Below are positions 25,205 to 33,983 of a stretch of 64,000 nucleotides of DNA, in pieces. The stretch spans positions 124,001 to 188,000 of the forward strand of contig JAFTQG010000049.1 in the NCBI GenBank assembly GCA_017462915.1. The letters run 5' to 3'. Position numbers and translations under genes: made by a program. Under the pieces are notes generated by a model. That model was not told the DNA's origin and did no database searches. It was given only the letters and a program-made list of their open reading frames with translations. Position 1 is the first letter of the stretch. The number at the start of each line of letters is the position of its first letter. The DNA comes from Prevotella sp. Its GTDB lineage: Bacteria; Bacteroidota; Bacteroidia; Bacteroidales; Bacteroidaceae.

Positions 25205-27646
25205 TTATCTGATGATGGATTTGCGTCCGTTAGAGATGACTATGCCACGGGCATTGGTCCCGACACGCTGGCCTGCGGTGTTGTATACATCATTGGAATG
25301 GCTGTCGGGTGTGTCGCCAAGAATCGTGCTTATGTCACTCGTCCCTGGTATCTCGCGTCCGAGAATATAATGGACAGCATTGTTGACAAGTGTCTGTGCG
25401 TCAGCCGTTGCCGTAGCCATGGATGACTCATGGATACCCATGACAATATACTTTTGCGAGATTTTCGTTCCGTTCATCGTCGCCCCTGTCAGTTCGGCGA
25501 TGCAGTCCTTGCCGCTGACGGTGGCAAGGGGTGTGACACCAGAGCAGTTTGTATATGAGCTGACATAGGAAAGGGCATCGCCGGAAACAGTGCCGATAAG
25601 GCACAGTGTGCCTCCTTTGGTGTCTAAGCCTGTAAATATCTTATGGTCGGCCTTGACGATATCGACATCAGGCGAAGAGGTATTTACCGCTGTGGCCCAG
25701 TTCCAGACAGAGCTTTTCATCATCCATGGCTTCAGGAGGAGTGTCGGCAACGTGTTGTTTTTCAAGCCTTTCACACCAGCAAGGCCTGAGCTTGGCAGCG
25801 AACTGATGACGAGGGCGTCGCAGTCTGAATAGTCATTGGAAGAGGAAGAGGCGTCAAACAGTTTCACTTCAAAGGTTCTGCGGATAGCCTCCACTATCTT
25901 CGTGTCTGCGGAAGGTACGGAGGTAGAGGATGTCGTGACATAGGCGATTACTGGAGCTGTAGGGTCGGTGACTGTTATCGTCAGCGTGACGGCCTGCTCT
26001 GTGTCATAGTCGACGACAGGAGCGAGGATGACAGAGTATGTCCCGGGCGTCGCAGGGGCTCCGCTTACTGTGGCGGAAAGGCCTTTTATCGTGACCGTAA
26101 CGCCTTCAATATCAGCAGCGTCCTTCTGCATGATGCCTTTTGCGCCTCCGCCGGCAGTGACTGTCACGGTCGCGATGTTACGGCCTGCACGGACGGTCTG
26201 TGACACCGGACCTGTGATATCCATGGAGACAGCGATGTGTTCCGTGCCTTCCTCATACTCATAACATCCGAGGTCTGGGGCTGAGCCATAGAAAGCCAGT
26301 CCTGTGTTTGCCGTTCCTGCATCGATAAGGCGTGAGCCCTTGACAAGGCGCATGAAAGGTATCTCCGGCAGAGAACCGTCGGCATTTCGCGGAGAGAGTA
26401 TCAGAGTGGTGTCGAGTGACATAAAGTCGCTCTCTGACAATTCCAGCCCTTCGATGTCCCAAGTGTTGTTGCTGCATACTATCTCACGGCAGTTGAGCTG
26501 GTCTCCCCTGCTCTCTGCCGGCTCTTTCAGCTCTTTATCGCCATGCAGACTGATATTGTTGTATAGGACAGCAGAACCGTACGATGGATTGTTCATGCCT
26601 ACATTATGCACATTATTGTAACAGGTGTTGTTGTAGAAATACATCTTGCCGTCGTTGTTGTTCTGGTCCAGTCCACGGGCATTGTTGCCCACGGCGAGAC
26701 AGTGGCGCACGGTAAAGTTGTGGCGGGTATAGTCGCCGCCCATCTTGAAGCCGTTGGCATTACCTTCATTGGCATAGTTGGCGATTGTTACGCGACGTGT
26801 ATCGCCATGGCGCATAGTGACATCGATGCCTTCACCCTTGAACTTGTCAAACCAGTCCTTATCCACCTCATAGCGCGGATGGCCGGTCATGTCGTAGGTA
26901 TAAGGACCGTTATTGTAGCAGATGCAGTTCTCCACGATGGTCTGAGTCGTGCCTGACACACGCTGGTAGCAGTCCCAACCGTCATCGGAGTTGTTCCATG
27001 CGCGGCAACCTCTGTAGGTATTTCCCTCTCCGGTATACTGCTTATCGGCAAAACCGTCGGCATTGCCGCCGAAATCTGCGGAAGTAAGATTGCCGGACTT
27101 GTCCAGTTTGTAGTCGAAATTATCATGGGAGTCACAGTTTAGTATAAGGTTGTGGCCTCCCGCGCCTTTCATCTGCACACCTGTATCGCCACATCCATAG
27201 ACATCGAGCAACTCGAAGATGTTGTACGCTCCACTGTTGTGAAGGCCGTTCTTGCCGGCATAGCGTATGGTAAGTCCCTTGATATGGATGTAATCGGCAC
27301 TCGTGGAGATGCCTGTCTTGCCGTATGCCTGTTTGCGGAAATCAAAGACTGGCGTTTCTCCTGGATATGCAAATATTGCCGTACGGTAGTCTGCCGTGCC
27401 TGACTTGCATTTCAATGATATTGAAGAGGAATAGTTGTACACACCGCCACGGCAATACAGTGTATCGCCGGAAGCGAGCTTGCCCACTGCCGTGACAAAG
27501 TCATAGGGGCTGGACAATGTTCCGTTGCCATTGCTTGAACCGTTTGGGGCACAGTAGATTTTTGTGACAGCCGATGACGGCATACTGCTAAAAGCCAGAA
27601 ATATGGCTAAAAGGGCTTTACTTACAGAAAGGAGTTTAGTTATCAT
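25205..27646 (-). CDS. Secreted PL9-type pectate lyase with C-terminal sorting-like tail
   Basis: I choose the ATG at 27646 because it gives a proper signal peptide (MITKLLSVSKALLAIFLAFS). The upstream 27 codons run through promoter sequence. The mature protein, about 813 residues in all, has a right-handed beta-helix (about 35-440). GGNADGFADKQYTGEGN and RAWNNSDDGWDCYQ are hallmarks of polysaccharide lyase family 9, which cleaves polygalacturonate. Ig-like or Big-type repeats and a Rossmann-like segment follow. The end (VYNTAGQRVG ... IVISNGRK) resembles the C-terminal tails of Bacteroidetes secreted proteins and may be a T9SS sorting signal. It probably degrades pectin at the cell surface. 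Confidence 0.8.
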   Translation of the reverse strand: MITKLLSVSKALLAIFLAFSSMPSSAVTKIYCAPNGSSNGNGTLSSPYDFVTAVGKLASGDTLYCRGGVYNYSSSISLKCKSGTADYRTAIFAYPGETPVFDFRKQAYGKTGISTSADYIHIKGLTIRYAGKNGLHNSGAYNIFELLDVYGCGDTGVQMKGAGGHNLILNCDSHDNFDYKLDKSGNLTSADFGGNADGFADKQYTGEGNTYRGCRAWNNSDDGWDCYQRVSGTTQTIVENCICYNNGPYTYDMTGHPRYEVDKDWFDKFKGEGIDVTMRHGDTRRVTIANYANEGNANGFKMGGDYTRHNFTVRHCLAVGNNARGLDQNNNDGKMYFYNNTCYNNVHNVGMNNPSYGSAVLYNNISLHGDKELKEPAESRGDQLNCREIVCSNNTWDIEGLELSESDFMSLDTTLILSPRNADGSLPEIPFMRLVKGSRLIDAGTANTGLAFYGSAPDLGCYEYEEGTEHIAVSMDITGPVSQTVRAGRNIATVTVTAGGGAKGIMQKDAADIEGVTVTIKGLSATVSGAPATPGTYSVILAPVVDYDTEQAVTLTITVTDPTAPVIAYVTTSSTSVPSADTKIVEAIRRTFEVKLFDASSSSNDYSDCDALVISSLPSSGLAGVKGLKNNTLPTLLLKPWMMKSSVWNWATAVNTSSPDVDIVKADHKIFTGLDTKGGTLCLIGTVSGDALSYVSSYTNCSGVTPLATVSGKDCIAELTGATMNGTKISQKYIVMGIHESSMATATADAQTLVNNAVHYILGREIPGTSDISTILGDTPDSHSNDVYNTAGQRVGTNARGIVISNGRKSIIR

Positions 27647-27695
27647 TTTGTTGTTAATTAAGTTTAGTTTCCAGTGTGTATAGGCGTCTGTTAAA

Positions 27696-27973
27696 TAAGT
27701 CAACAAAATTAATGTATAATATAACATGTAGTTGTTTTTGAGATGTTTTCGTCTTGGTTCGAAGGAGCATAGCGGGCTATGTGACTGAGTGAAAAGGCGG
27801 AAACAGCCGAAAAGAACAAACTGATGTCGTTTGGTGGTTTAGTCGTTTAGTGGTTAGTGTTGTTGCTGACAACAAAATAACCAAACAACAAATATCCAAA
27901 CAACCAAATTTATACATACAGGATTTTACTACTCATTTCGTTATAGATTGTATCGGTTAATTTTGTTGACTTA
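27696..27973. repeat. 278-bp segment bounded by perfect 17-bp inverted repeats
   Basis: TAAGTCAACAAAATTAA at 27696-27712 is exactly inverted at 27957-27973. The interior holds a GCATAGCGGGCTATGT hairpin core shared with the 193-bp MITE-like elements, then GTTTAGT-type runs with an imperfect inverted partner. Each end contains a TAATTTTG promoter-like box, and the left one points towards the pectate lyase gene. No CDS is supported in 27647-28055. Confidence 0.6.
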
Positions 27974-28055
27974 CTTATATTCATGTTGTATAGTGCATGG
28001 CAGATAGAGCATCGGCATATAAAGCCATTGTCAATAAGATGATACTGCATTTGCG

Positions 28056-28490
28056 TCAGCGCCTTTTCCTGAAGAAAGACTGCATGAGTTCTTTGCATTC
28101 ATCACACAGCACGCCTACTGTCACCGTAGCTTTCGGATGAAATGCCTTAGGCGCATACTCACGATAGCCGCGCTTGACATCCGGACAGCCATAGACTATA
28201 CGTGGTATCTGTGCCCATCCTATCGCACCGGCACACATGGGACATGGTTCGACTGTAACGTACAACGTACAGTCTTGCAGATACTTGCCTCCAAGTGTAT
28301 TGGCAGCTGAGGTTATGGCTTGCATCTCCGCATGAGCCGTGACATCGCACAATGTCTCTGTGAGGTTGTGGGCACGTGACAGCACCCGCCCCTGACAGAC
28401 GATGACAGCACCTATAGGAATTTCATTCTCCTCTGCCGCCTGCTCTGCCTCTTTCAATGCCATACGCATGAATTTCTCGTCATCGTTCAT
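28056..28490 (-). CDS. tadA: tRNA adenosine deaminase-type nucleoside deaminase
   Basis: A 144-residue zinc deaminase that converts the wobble adenosine of tRNA-Arg to inosine. The active site is intact: His53-Ala-Glu55 in TAHAEMQAI, and PCPMC at 82-86 in TVEPCPMCAGAIG. The C-terminal CDECKELMQSFFRKRR is as in other Bacteroidetes TadA proteins. The ATG at 28490 overlaps in ATGA fashion the stop of a frame that runs through a 72-bp tandem repeat. Guanine deaminase is a less likely alternative. Confidence 0.9.
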   Translation of the reverse strand: MNDDEKFMRMALKEAEQAAEENEIPIGAVIVCQGRVLSRAHNLTETLCDVTAHAEMQAITSAANTLGGKYLQDCTLYVTVEPCPMCAGAIGWAQIPRIVYGCPDVKRGYREYAPKAFHPKATVTVGVLCDECKELMQSFFRKRR

Positions 28491-28518
28491 AAATGATTGT
28501 ATTTCATTAGTCTATCTG

Positions 28519-28785
28519 CACGCTCGGCACAGTAAGTAAACTTACTCTGCTCTCGCTTAATCAAGTGGTTGGATTTCGTCCGACTATTTTCACGCTCGGC
28601 ATAGTAAGTGAACATACTCTGCTCTCGCTTAATCAAATAGGTGGATTTCGTCCGACTATTTTCACGCTCGGCATAGTGAGTGAACTTCCTTTGCCCTCGC
28701 TTAATCAAATGGTTGGATTTCATCCGACTATTTTCACGCTCGGCATAGTAAGTGAACCAACTCTGCTCTCGCTTAATCAAATAGT
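28519..28785. repeat. 72-bp tandem repeat array upstream of tadA
   Basis: Three full units start at 28545, 28617 and 28689, with partial units at each end (about 3.7 copies). Units differ at only a few positions. Because 72 is a multiple of three, one minus-strand frame stays open through all copies and encodes a 24-residue repeat (containing YAERENSR). That frame ends in the ATGA overlap with tadA at 28487-28490. I do not call a protein gene here: composition is odd and there is no homology that I know. Confidence 0.8.
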
Positions 28786-29054
28786 TCTTTTTTACACCTT
28801 ATTTCTATATATACCTTGTATCAAATAAGCATTTATAGAGTATTTCTATAACATATCAAGTATATTTTCTGAAAATTACAGAAAGTACACATGAGACCGT
28901 AAAAAGACCTGCGTGAGACTATGTATGCAACTAAAATAGGCAGGATTGATGCTATCCATATGCTGCCTACCTTTTTACAATTCGACCAACATTAGACGTA
29001 ATAGAAACTCTGCATAATGCTTATCTCTGCGATTCGACATACAGCAATAACTGA
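28786..29054. other. AT-rich intergenic stretch
   Basis: Nothing supportable is seen between the tandem repeat and the terminator of the TPR gene. Confidence 0.4.
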
Positions 29055-29090
29055 AAAATAGGGACAAACTGAATCCAGTCTGTCCCTATG
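29055..29090 (-). terminator. Terminator of the TPR gene
   Basis: The minus-strand stem ATAGGGACAGACTG / CAGTTTGTCCCTAT with a short loop, one mismatch, is followed by TTTTTC. Confidence 0.8.
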
Positions 29091-29114
29091 TCATACAATT
29101 TCAGTCATTACTGA

Positions 29115-30560
29115 TTAATTCATGATTTCAAGAACCTGCTTTGCAAGAGCATTCTCTGGGTCTATTTCCTGAAGCTTCTCAAAATATGGCTTAGCTGTTG
29201 CATTGTCGTTCTGTATCTTGAAGAAATAGATGCCGAGATACTGGCAAGCCTCTACAAGACGTGCTTTATCGCTATTGTCCTTAACACCAGCAGCGCAGAG
29301 TGAGCAGAAGAGCGCGTCATAATATGGACGTGCAAGGCCGAGCTTCTGGTCTGGGTCAACGATTGAGCTTGTACGAGCTGCCATGAAGTTGCAATAATCT
29401 GCAGATGTAGGGAATTTCCCTATCATGTCCTTATATATGGCAAGAGCCTTGTCGACAGACTCTTTCTGTGCAGCACCTGTCTGCTCAGCAGCCATATTGC
29501 GGTAGATATTTGCAAAGCCTGCATAGTCATTTGCACTTGCCTTTGGATTGAGTTTCAGGTATTCCTCGTATGTTGCAAGTGAGTTTGCAAGGTCGCCCTT
29601 TGCCTTGTAAGAGTCGGAAAGGTCTTTCAGTGCCGCAGCCTTCTGAGTGTCAGATGTAGAGGCCTCTACCTGCTTCTTGTAGTTTGCGATAGCATTGTCA
29701 AGGTCATTGATACCTGTATATGCAAGGGCTGCATACTTGTAGTCCATAGCTGTGAAGTTTGCTGTATCACTCTCGTTGAAGAGCTTGTTTGTATACTTTA
29801 CAGCATCCTCAAACTGCTTCAACTCTACAGAGTTGTACATTGCCAGACGGTTGTAACCGGCATTGCGCGGTGTAGCTTTAAGTCCGAACTCTGCTATCTG
29901 CTTAGACAAATCGTTCTTCTGTGAAGCAAATGCGACAAGAGCATACTCTGTCATATAGTAAGGCTCCAGCTTTGCAAGGTCAGCAAGCTGCACCTTCTGA
30001 TAAGCCTGAAGGGCCAGCGGCATATACTCATGGCTCTTTGTAGCTGACATATAATAGATATGTCCTGCCTCTGCATCAACAGGATATGAAGGGTCTACAG
30101 TGCGAAGCTGCTCAAGTGTCTGCACAGCCTGCTTCGGGTCACGGCCACGATAGATGAAAGCATACTTCTTGTAAGCCTCTGCGGCCTTCGGGTTGAAGTA
30201 TATTGCATTCTGATACCATGCGGCAGCATCTCCCGGATTGTCATTGAAAACCTCAAGGTCACCGAGAAGAATATAACCGACGGCACTCTTGCCCTCCTTC
30301 AGCTTCTTCTCTGCCTCGACAGAGAGATTGGCATACTTACGTGTGTTGAGGGTATCCTTCACGTCAAGATATGCACGGCCGACCTGTGCCAGACCTACTG
30401 CATTCTTCTTCCAGTCCTTAACATCCTTAACAAGAGATTCTACCTCTTTAGCGGACTTTCCTGATTTAATTGCATTCACTGCCTCGTCGAAAGACTGGGC
30501 CATTGCTGAGCCACTGATAACCATCAGTGCTCCAGCCAAAAGATATTTCATTGTATTCAT
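29115..30560 (-). CDS. Exported TPR-repeat protein
   Basis: A 481-residue protein with a signal peptide (residues 1-21, GSAMAQ) and TPR-like helical repeats over nearly its whole length, for example EDAVKYTNKLFNES, LDNAIANYKKQVEAS and ANSLATYEEYLKLNPKAS. It probably acts as a periplasmic scaffold. It is the last gene of a minus-strand series exbB, exbD, exbD, tonB, second tonB, PstS-like, TPR that I recall as conserved in Bacteroides and Prevotella. About 200 bp separate it from the PstS-like gene. The partner protein is unknown. Confidence 0.8.
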   Translation of the reverse strand: MNTMKYLLAGALMVISGSAMAQSFDEAVNAIKSGKSAKEVESLVKDVKDWKKNAVGLAQVGRAYLDVKDTLNTRKYANLSVEAEKKLKEGKSAVGYILLGDLEVFNDNPGDAAAWYQNAIYFNPKAAEAYKKYAFIYRGRDPKQAVQTLEQLRTVDPSYPVDAEAGHIYYMSATKSHEYMPLALQAYQKVQLADLAKLEPYYMTEYALVAFASQKNDLSKQIAEFGLKATPRNAGYNRLAMYNSVELKQFEDAVKYTNKLFNESDTANFTAMDYKYAALAYTGINDLDNAIANYKKQVEASTSDTQKAAALKDLSDSYKAKGDLANSLATYEEYLKLNPKASANDYAGFANIYRNMAAEQTGAAQKESVDKALAIYKDMIGKFPTSADYCNFMAARTSSIVDPDQKLGLARPYYDALFCSLCAAGVKDNSDKARLVEACQYLGIYFFKIQNDNATAKPYFEKLQEIDPENALAKQVLEIMN

Positions 30561-30757
30561 AAGTCTATTGATATTTGTTATCTATCTATTATCTTCTGCT
30601 GATTAATGTATATTCTGGTTATGCATATCCTTAGACATCTACAGCAACGCCTAAACTCACGGCAATGCGACATCACTTAATCACATATCCGCAAACTTCA
30701 TGCCAACATAAAGACGTCAACTGTTACTGTTGCAGGAATATATCGTCTGTCATCCGT

Positions 30758-31714
30758 CTAATTCGTCTGAACCTTACGCCACTGCAGGTCTCCACGATAA
30801 GGGAGGAGAGCTGATTTAAGGATTATCTTCTGTCCAATCGGCGACTGCATGAAATTGGCAAATCCGACAGGTAGTCCATGATACGGGTCTACCAGCAAAG
30901 CGTATACCGTACGTGCGAAAGGATAACGGCCGTCAAGGAGGTACAGCTGATATGGCTTCCAGGAATTCATCTCGCCTGCCGTTGCTCCTTCTACCTGACA
31001 GACTGACATGACATTGATATTCTTGTTGAATGTCACATTTGTCGTATCGCGCTTGTCATTAAGCCAGTTGCTGCCTATAATGCCGATGGCATTTTTCGTC
31101 TTCTCTACATAATTGATAACCTCTGCACTTGTATTGACAGCCGTTATATTAGGACTGTTTATCGGTTTGCCTCCAAGAATGGAGTCCACAGCCCAATGAA
31201 CTGCCGCTGACTTGGCATTATCGAAAACGACATCTATCTCTCCGAGCTTTGAGCCTTTATTGATTTCGTTCCAGTTGCGCACCGCACCGCTGAGGATACG
31301 CTTTATATCATTGACATGTATGCATGAATCGACATTGTCTTTGTTGATGATGAATGCAAGACCATCATAACCGAGAGGGAAATAACGTGGTTGCAGGCCG
31401 TTGGACTTGAAGAAATTCAGCTGTTTCTCACTGTAATTGCGTGCAGTGATTATCAGATGGACTTTCTGTTCCATGAGAGCATTGAAGGCATCGAGCTCAT
31501 TTGTATATTCCGGTGTGACTTGCGCATCCGGATATGTTGCATGGAAGACCTTTATCTCTTCATTGATTATCGGACTGAAACTCTCGTCACACATCACAGT
31601 CATCTCGCCTGAGGCATAAGTATCAGTCCTGCCTTCGGATTTCGACTTGTTCTGACATGCTCCAAGAGCTGTCAGGAATATCAGTGCCAACGATATATAT
31701 ATGACTTTCTTCAT
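30758..31714 (-). CDS. PstS-like phosphate-binding lipoprotein
   Basis: A 318-residue substrate-binding protein with a lipoprotein signal (MKKVIYISLALIFLTALGAC, lipobox Cys20). It has the PBP-like fold of PstS: GEMTVMCDESFSPIINEEI in place of the usual phosphate-binding TGSGS start, then GYDGLAFIINKDN, ILSGAVRNWNEIN and a C-terminal FANFMQSPIGQKII. No PstCAB transporter genes are nearby. It lies in the TonB operon, so it may serve that system and not phosphate uptake. The first phosphate-binding loop looks atypical, and the ligand is uncertain. Confidence 0.75.
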   Translation of the reverse strand: MKKVIYISLALIFLTALGACQNKSKSEGRTDTYASGEMTVMCDESFSPIINEEIKVFHATYPDAQVTPEYTNELDAFNALMEQKVHLIITARNYSEKQLNFFKSNGLQPRYFPLGYDGLAFIINKDNVDSCIHVNDIKRILSGAVRNWNEINKGSKLGEIDVVFDNAKSAAVHWAVDSILGGKPINSPNITAVNTSAEVINYVEKTKNAIGIIGSNWLNDKRDTTNVTFNKNINVMSVCQVEGATAGEMNSWKPYQLYLLDGRYPFARTVYALLVDPYHGLPVGFANFMQSPIGQKIILKSALLPYRGDLQWRKVQTN

Positions 31715-31802
31715 GGTTTATACTTTAACTGAAAGACTTGTATACTCTGTATCTGACGTCTCAAAAGACTATAATATTTACTGGAATCACTCTATCTATG
31801 CC

Positions 31803-32312
31803 CTACAGTCTGAATACTATCGGCAGATGATAACGTACCCGCACCAAGCGTCCATCCTGTCGTCCCGGACTCCACTTCGGCATTTTGGAAACCACACGCA
31901 GAGCCTCTCTATCCAAGAGGTTGCTTGTGGAATGCTGACTTATATCTATCCCTGTTATGGAACCGTCCTTTTCAACGGTAAAACCAACAACGACCCTTCC
32001 CTGAATACGTCTCTTGGCGGCCTCTGCAGGATATTTGAGATTCATAGAGAGGAACCTGAACAAGTTTTGCTGTCCACCTGGAAAGCTCGGAAGGACATCT
32101 ACTTTATCATAAACGACCATATCCTCATCTCCATGTACAGTCCCATGCAGTGAGTCTCCACAACATTCAGTATATGACAAAAGATTCAAGGCATCAGTGT
32201 CTGCATTCTTGGACTTCATCGACTGGAGTATGAAAACCAACAATGCAACTATCAGACCAATACGTCTAAATTGATGACTGTCTTTTCTTTGTGTCGATAA
32301 TACTGCTGTCAT
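31803..32312 (-). CDS. Second TonB-like protein, short
   Basis: A 169-residue protein with one N-terminal membrane anchor (IGLIVALLVFILQSM) and a C-terminal TonB domain (LKYPAEAAKRRIQGRVVVGF ... KMPKWSPGRQDG). The central spanning region is only about 45 residues, without a Pro-rich stretch, so it may not reach far into the periplasm. It repeats the domain of the full tonB gene just upstream, from which a hairpin at 32382-32428 separates it. It may be a duplicate specialised for one receptor. Confidence 0.75.
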   Translation of the reverse strand: MTAVLSTQRKDSHQFRRIGLIVALLVFILQSMKSKNADTDALNLLSYTECCGDSLHGTVHGDEDMVVYDKVDVLPSFPGGQQNLFRFLSMNLKYPAEAAKRRIQGRVVVGFTVEKDGSITGIDISQHSTSNLLDREALRVVSKMPKWSPGRQDGRLVRVRYHLPIVFRL

Positions 32313-32372
32313 TCGTATGTCTGTGTATAATTCGTATGTCTGTGTATAGCTAAGAGCGGGAAGTTGCTGTTG

Positions 32373-32428
32373 AAAAATGATGAAGAGTAGAGGAAACCCC
32401 TCTTTGAGAAGCCTCGCCCCTACTCTTC
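32373..32428 (-). terminator. Hairpin between the two tonB-like genes
   Basis: The inverted repeat GAAGAGTAG ... CTACTCTTC (9 bp) carries GC-rich inner sequence. On the minus strand an ATTTTTCAAC stretch follows. It is probably a partial terminator behind the main tonB. Confidence 0.5.
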
Positions 32429-32456
32429 ACATATTACATAGTGTTTATTTTACATA

Positions 32457-33290
32457 TTACTGGAGACGGAATACAACTGGAACGAAGTACTTCACACGAA
32501 CAGGTGAACCGTTCTGCTTTCCAGGAATCCACTTAGGCATTGACTTGACAACGCGCTCTGCCTCCCTATCAAGTGATGGGTCTACAGACTTCATTGTCCT
32601 GACGTCTGTCACACTACCGTCACGCTCTACGACGAACTGTACTGTAACACGGCCAGAGATGCCATTCTCCTCAGCAACTGCAGGATACTTGACGTGAGAA
32701 GAGAGATACTGCATAAGAGCTGCCGGACCGCCTGGGAAGGCTGGCATCTGCTCTACAACGTCGAACACCTTGTTCTCTTCCTCATGCTTAGGAGGTTCAG
32801 GTGCTGCAATCTCTTCCACAGCCTTGAGGATTGTACCACCCTCTTCGTCGTTACCCTCTACAGTGAAGGCGCCGACGGCTGTCTTGCTCTCATTAAGCTG
32901 ATCCTGAGTCTTCATCTCCTCCTCAGGCTTTACCTCAGAGTCCTTCTTGATGACAGGAGGTGTGAAGGCGATAGAAGACTTGACCTTCTCTACCTGCTTA
33001 ACCTGCTCTATCTTAGGAGTCTCGGTCTTCTTCTCGACCTTGGCTTCCTTCTTCTGCTCAAGGAGAGATGCCTCCATCTCAGCCTCGAACTTGGCTTTCT
33101 GAGCTTCCTGATAAGAGTTGTATGCTGAAAGACCTACATATGCCAACGCAGCGACAGCAGCGACGAACACCATAGACCAGATGTTACGTCTGCCTGTACC
33201 TTTACGCAACTGGTAAGCACCATAGGCCTGATTGCGACCTGAGAAGACAATCTCGGTCCAATCATTTGAAATAAGATCTATCTTTGACAT
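32457..33290 (-). CDS. tonB: Energy transducer TonB
   Basis: A 277-residue TonB. A cytoplasmic N-terminus precedes a single transmembrane segment near residue 40 (WSMVFVAAVAALAYVGLSAY). A charged Glu/Lys-rich linker spans about 60-185, and the C-terminal domain includes HVKYPAVAEENGISGRVTVQ and KSMPKWIPGKQNG. It passes proton-motive force from ExbBD to outer-membrane TonB-dependent (SusC-like) receptors. It sits directly after exbB-exbD-exbD. Confidence 0.93.
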   Translation of the reverse strand: MSKIDLISNDWTEIVFSGRNQAYGAYQLRKGTGRRNIWSMVFVAAVAALAYVGLSAYNSYQEAQKAKFEAEMEASLLEQKKEAKVEKKTETPKIEQVKQVEKVKSSIAFTPPVIKKDSEVKPEEEMKTQDQLNESKTAVGAFTVEGNDEEGGTILKAVEEIAAPEPPKHEEENKVFDVVEQMPAFPGGPAALMQYLSSHVKYPAVAEENGISGRVTVQFVVERDGSVTDVRTMKSVDPSLDREAERVVKSMPKWIPGKQNGSPVRVKYFVPVVFRLQ

Positions 33291-33337
33291 AGTTCTGTTC
33301 TTTCTTTTTATGGTTTAACAATTTGCCATTTCGCAGA

Positions 33338-33982
33338 TTACTTGACACCGGCTGCGTTCAGAAGACGCATGTCGTCATCGTTGATCTGGTCAATAACATA
33401 CTTACCTATTGCGCAAATCTGCATTTCATCAAGAGCATCAACAAGGTTCTTGTATGAAGCTGTGTCCATAGCCTTGATGATGATTGTCAAGGTAGGAACC
33501 TTGCCTGTCTCCAGTTCACCGCTCTTGATCTTTGCAAGACGTGCGTTATACACGGAGTCTGTCATAGACTTGTCTTTTGCACGCTCTGCATCAAGAAGGG
33601 CCTTGGAAGCCTTGATGTTCTTTACAGGAGTATAGCCATCCTCAGTCTTATGGTTGATGAGGACATCACGTATACCCTCTGCGCCCCATGTAGTCTTTTT
33701 CAGACAAGCAGGGTTGTCGTACTCAGGAATACCGTCAACATGGTATATTGCGTCATTGCCTGCAAGATACAATGTGATGGTCTGTGATGCCTTTGTCGCG
33801 CCACGATCCTGCTCTGCCACATTCTTGTCGTTACTTGGCATCGTCAGCTGCATAGACTGAGGCTTGCTCAGAGATGTACACAGCATGAAGAAGGTGATAA
33901 GCAACATCATCATATCCACCATCGGGGTGAAATCCACGCGGGTCTCAGCCTTTTTCTGGCGGCTTGCATTTTTCTTTGCCAT
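33338..33982 (-). CDS. exbD: ExbD-type biopolymer transport protein, second copy
   Basis: A 214-residue ExbD/TolR protein. The N-terminal transmembrane helix contains the conserved aspartate in DFTPMVDMMMLLITFFML, and a periplasmic domain follows. It begins one base after the stop of the other exbD. Two different ExbD proteins per operon are usual in Bacteroidetes, and they may form a mixed dimer within the ExbB pentamer. Confidence 0.9.
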   Translation of the reverse strand: MAKKNASRQKKAETRVDFTPMVDMMMLLITFFMLCTSLSKPQSMQLTMPSNDKNVAEQDRGATKASQTITLYLAGNDAIYHVDGIPEYDNPACLKKTTWGAEGIRDVLINHKTEDGYTPVKNIKASKALLDAERAKDKSMTDSVYNARLAKIKSGELETGKVPTLTIIIKAMDTASYKNLVDALDEMQICAIGKYVIDQINDDDMRLLNAAGVK

Positions 33983-33983
33983 A

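Noticed and set aside
30758-31714. Part of a complete Pst phosphate transporter
   Set aside because: No permease or ATPase genes are adjacent; only the binding-protein fold is seen.
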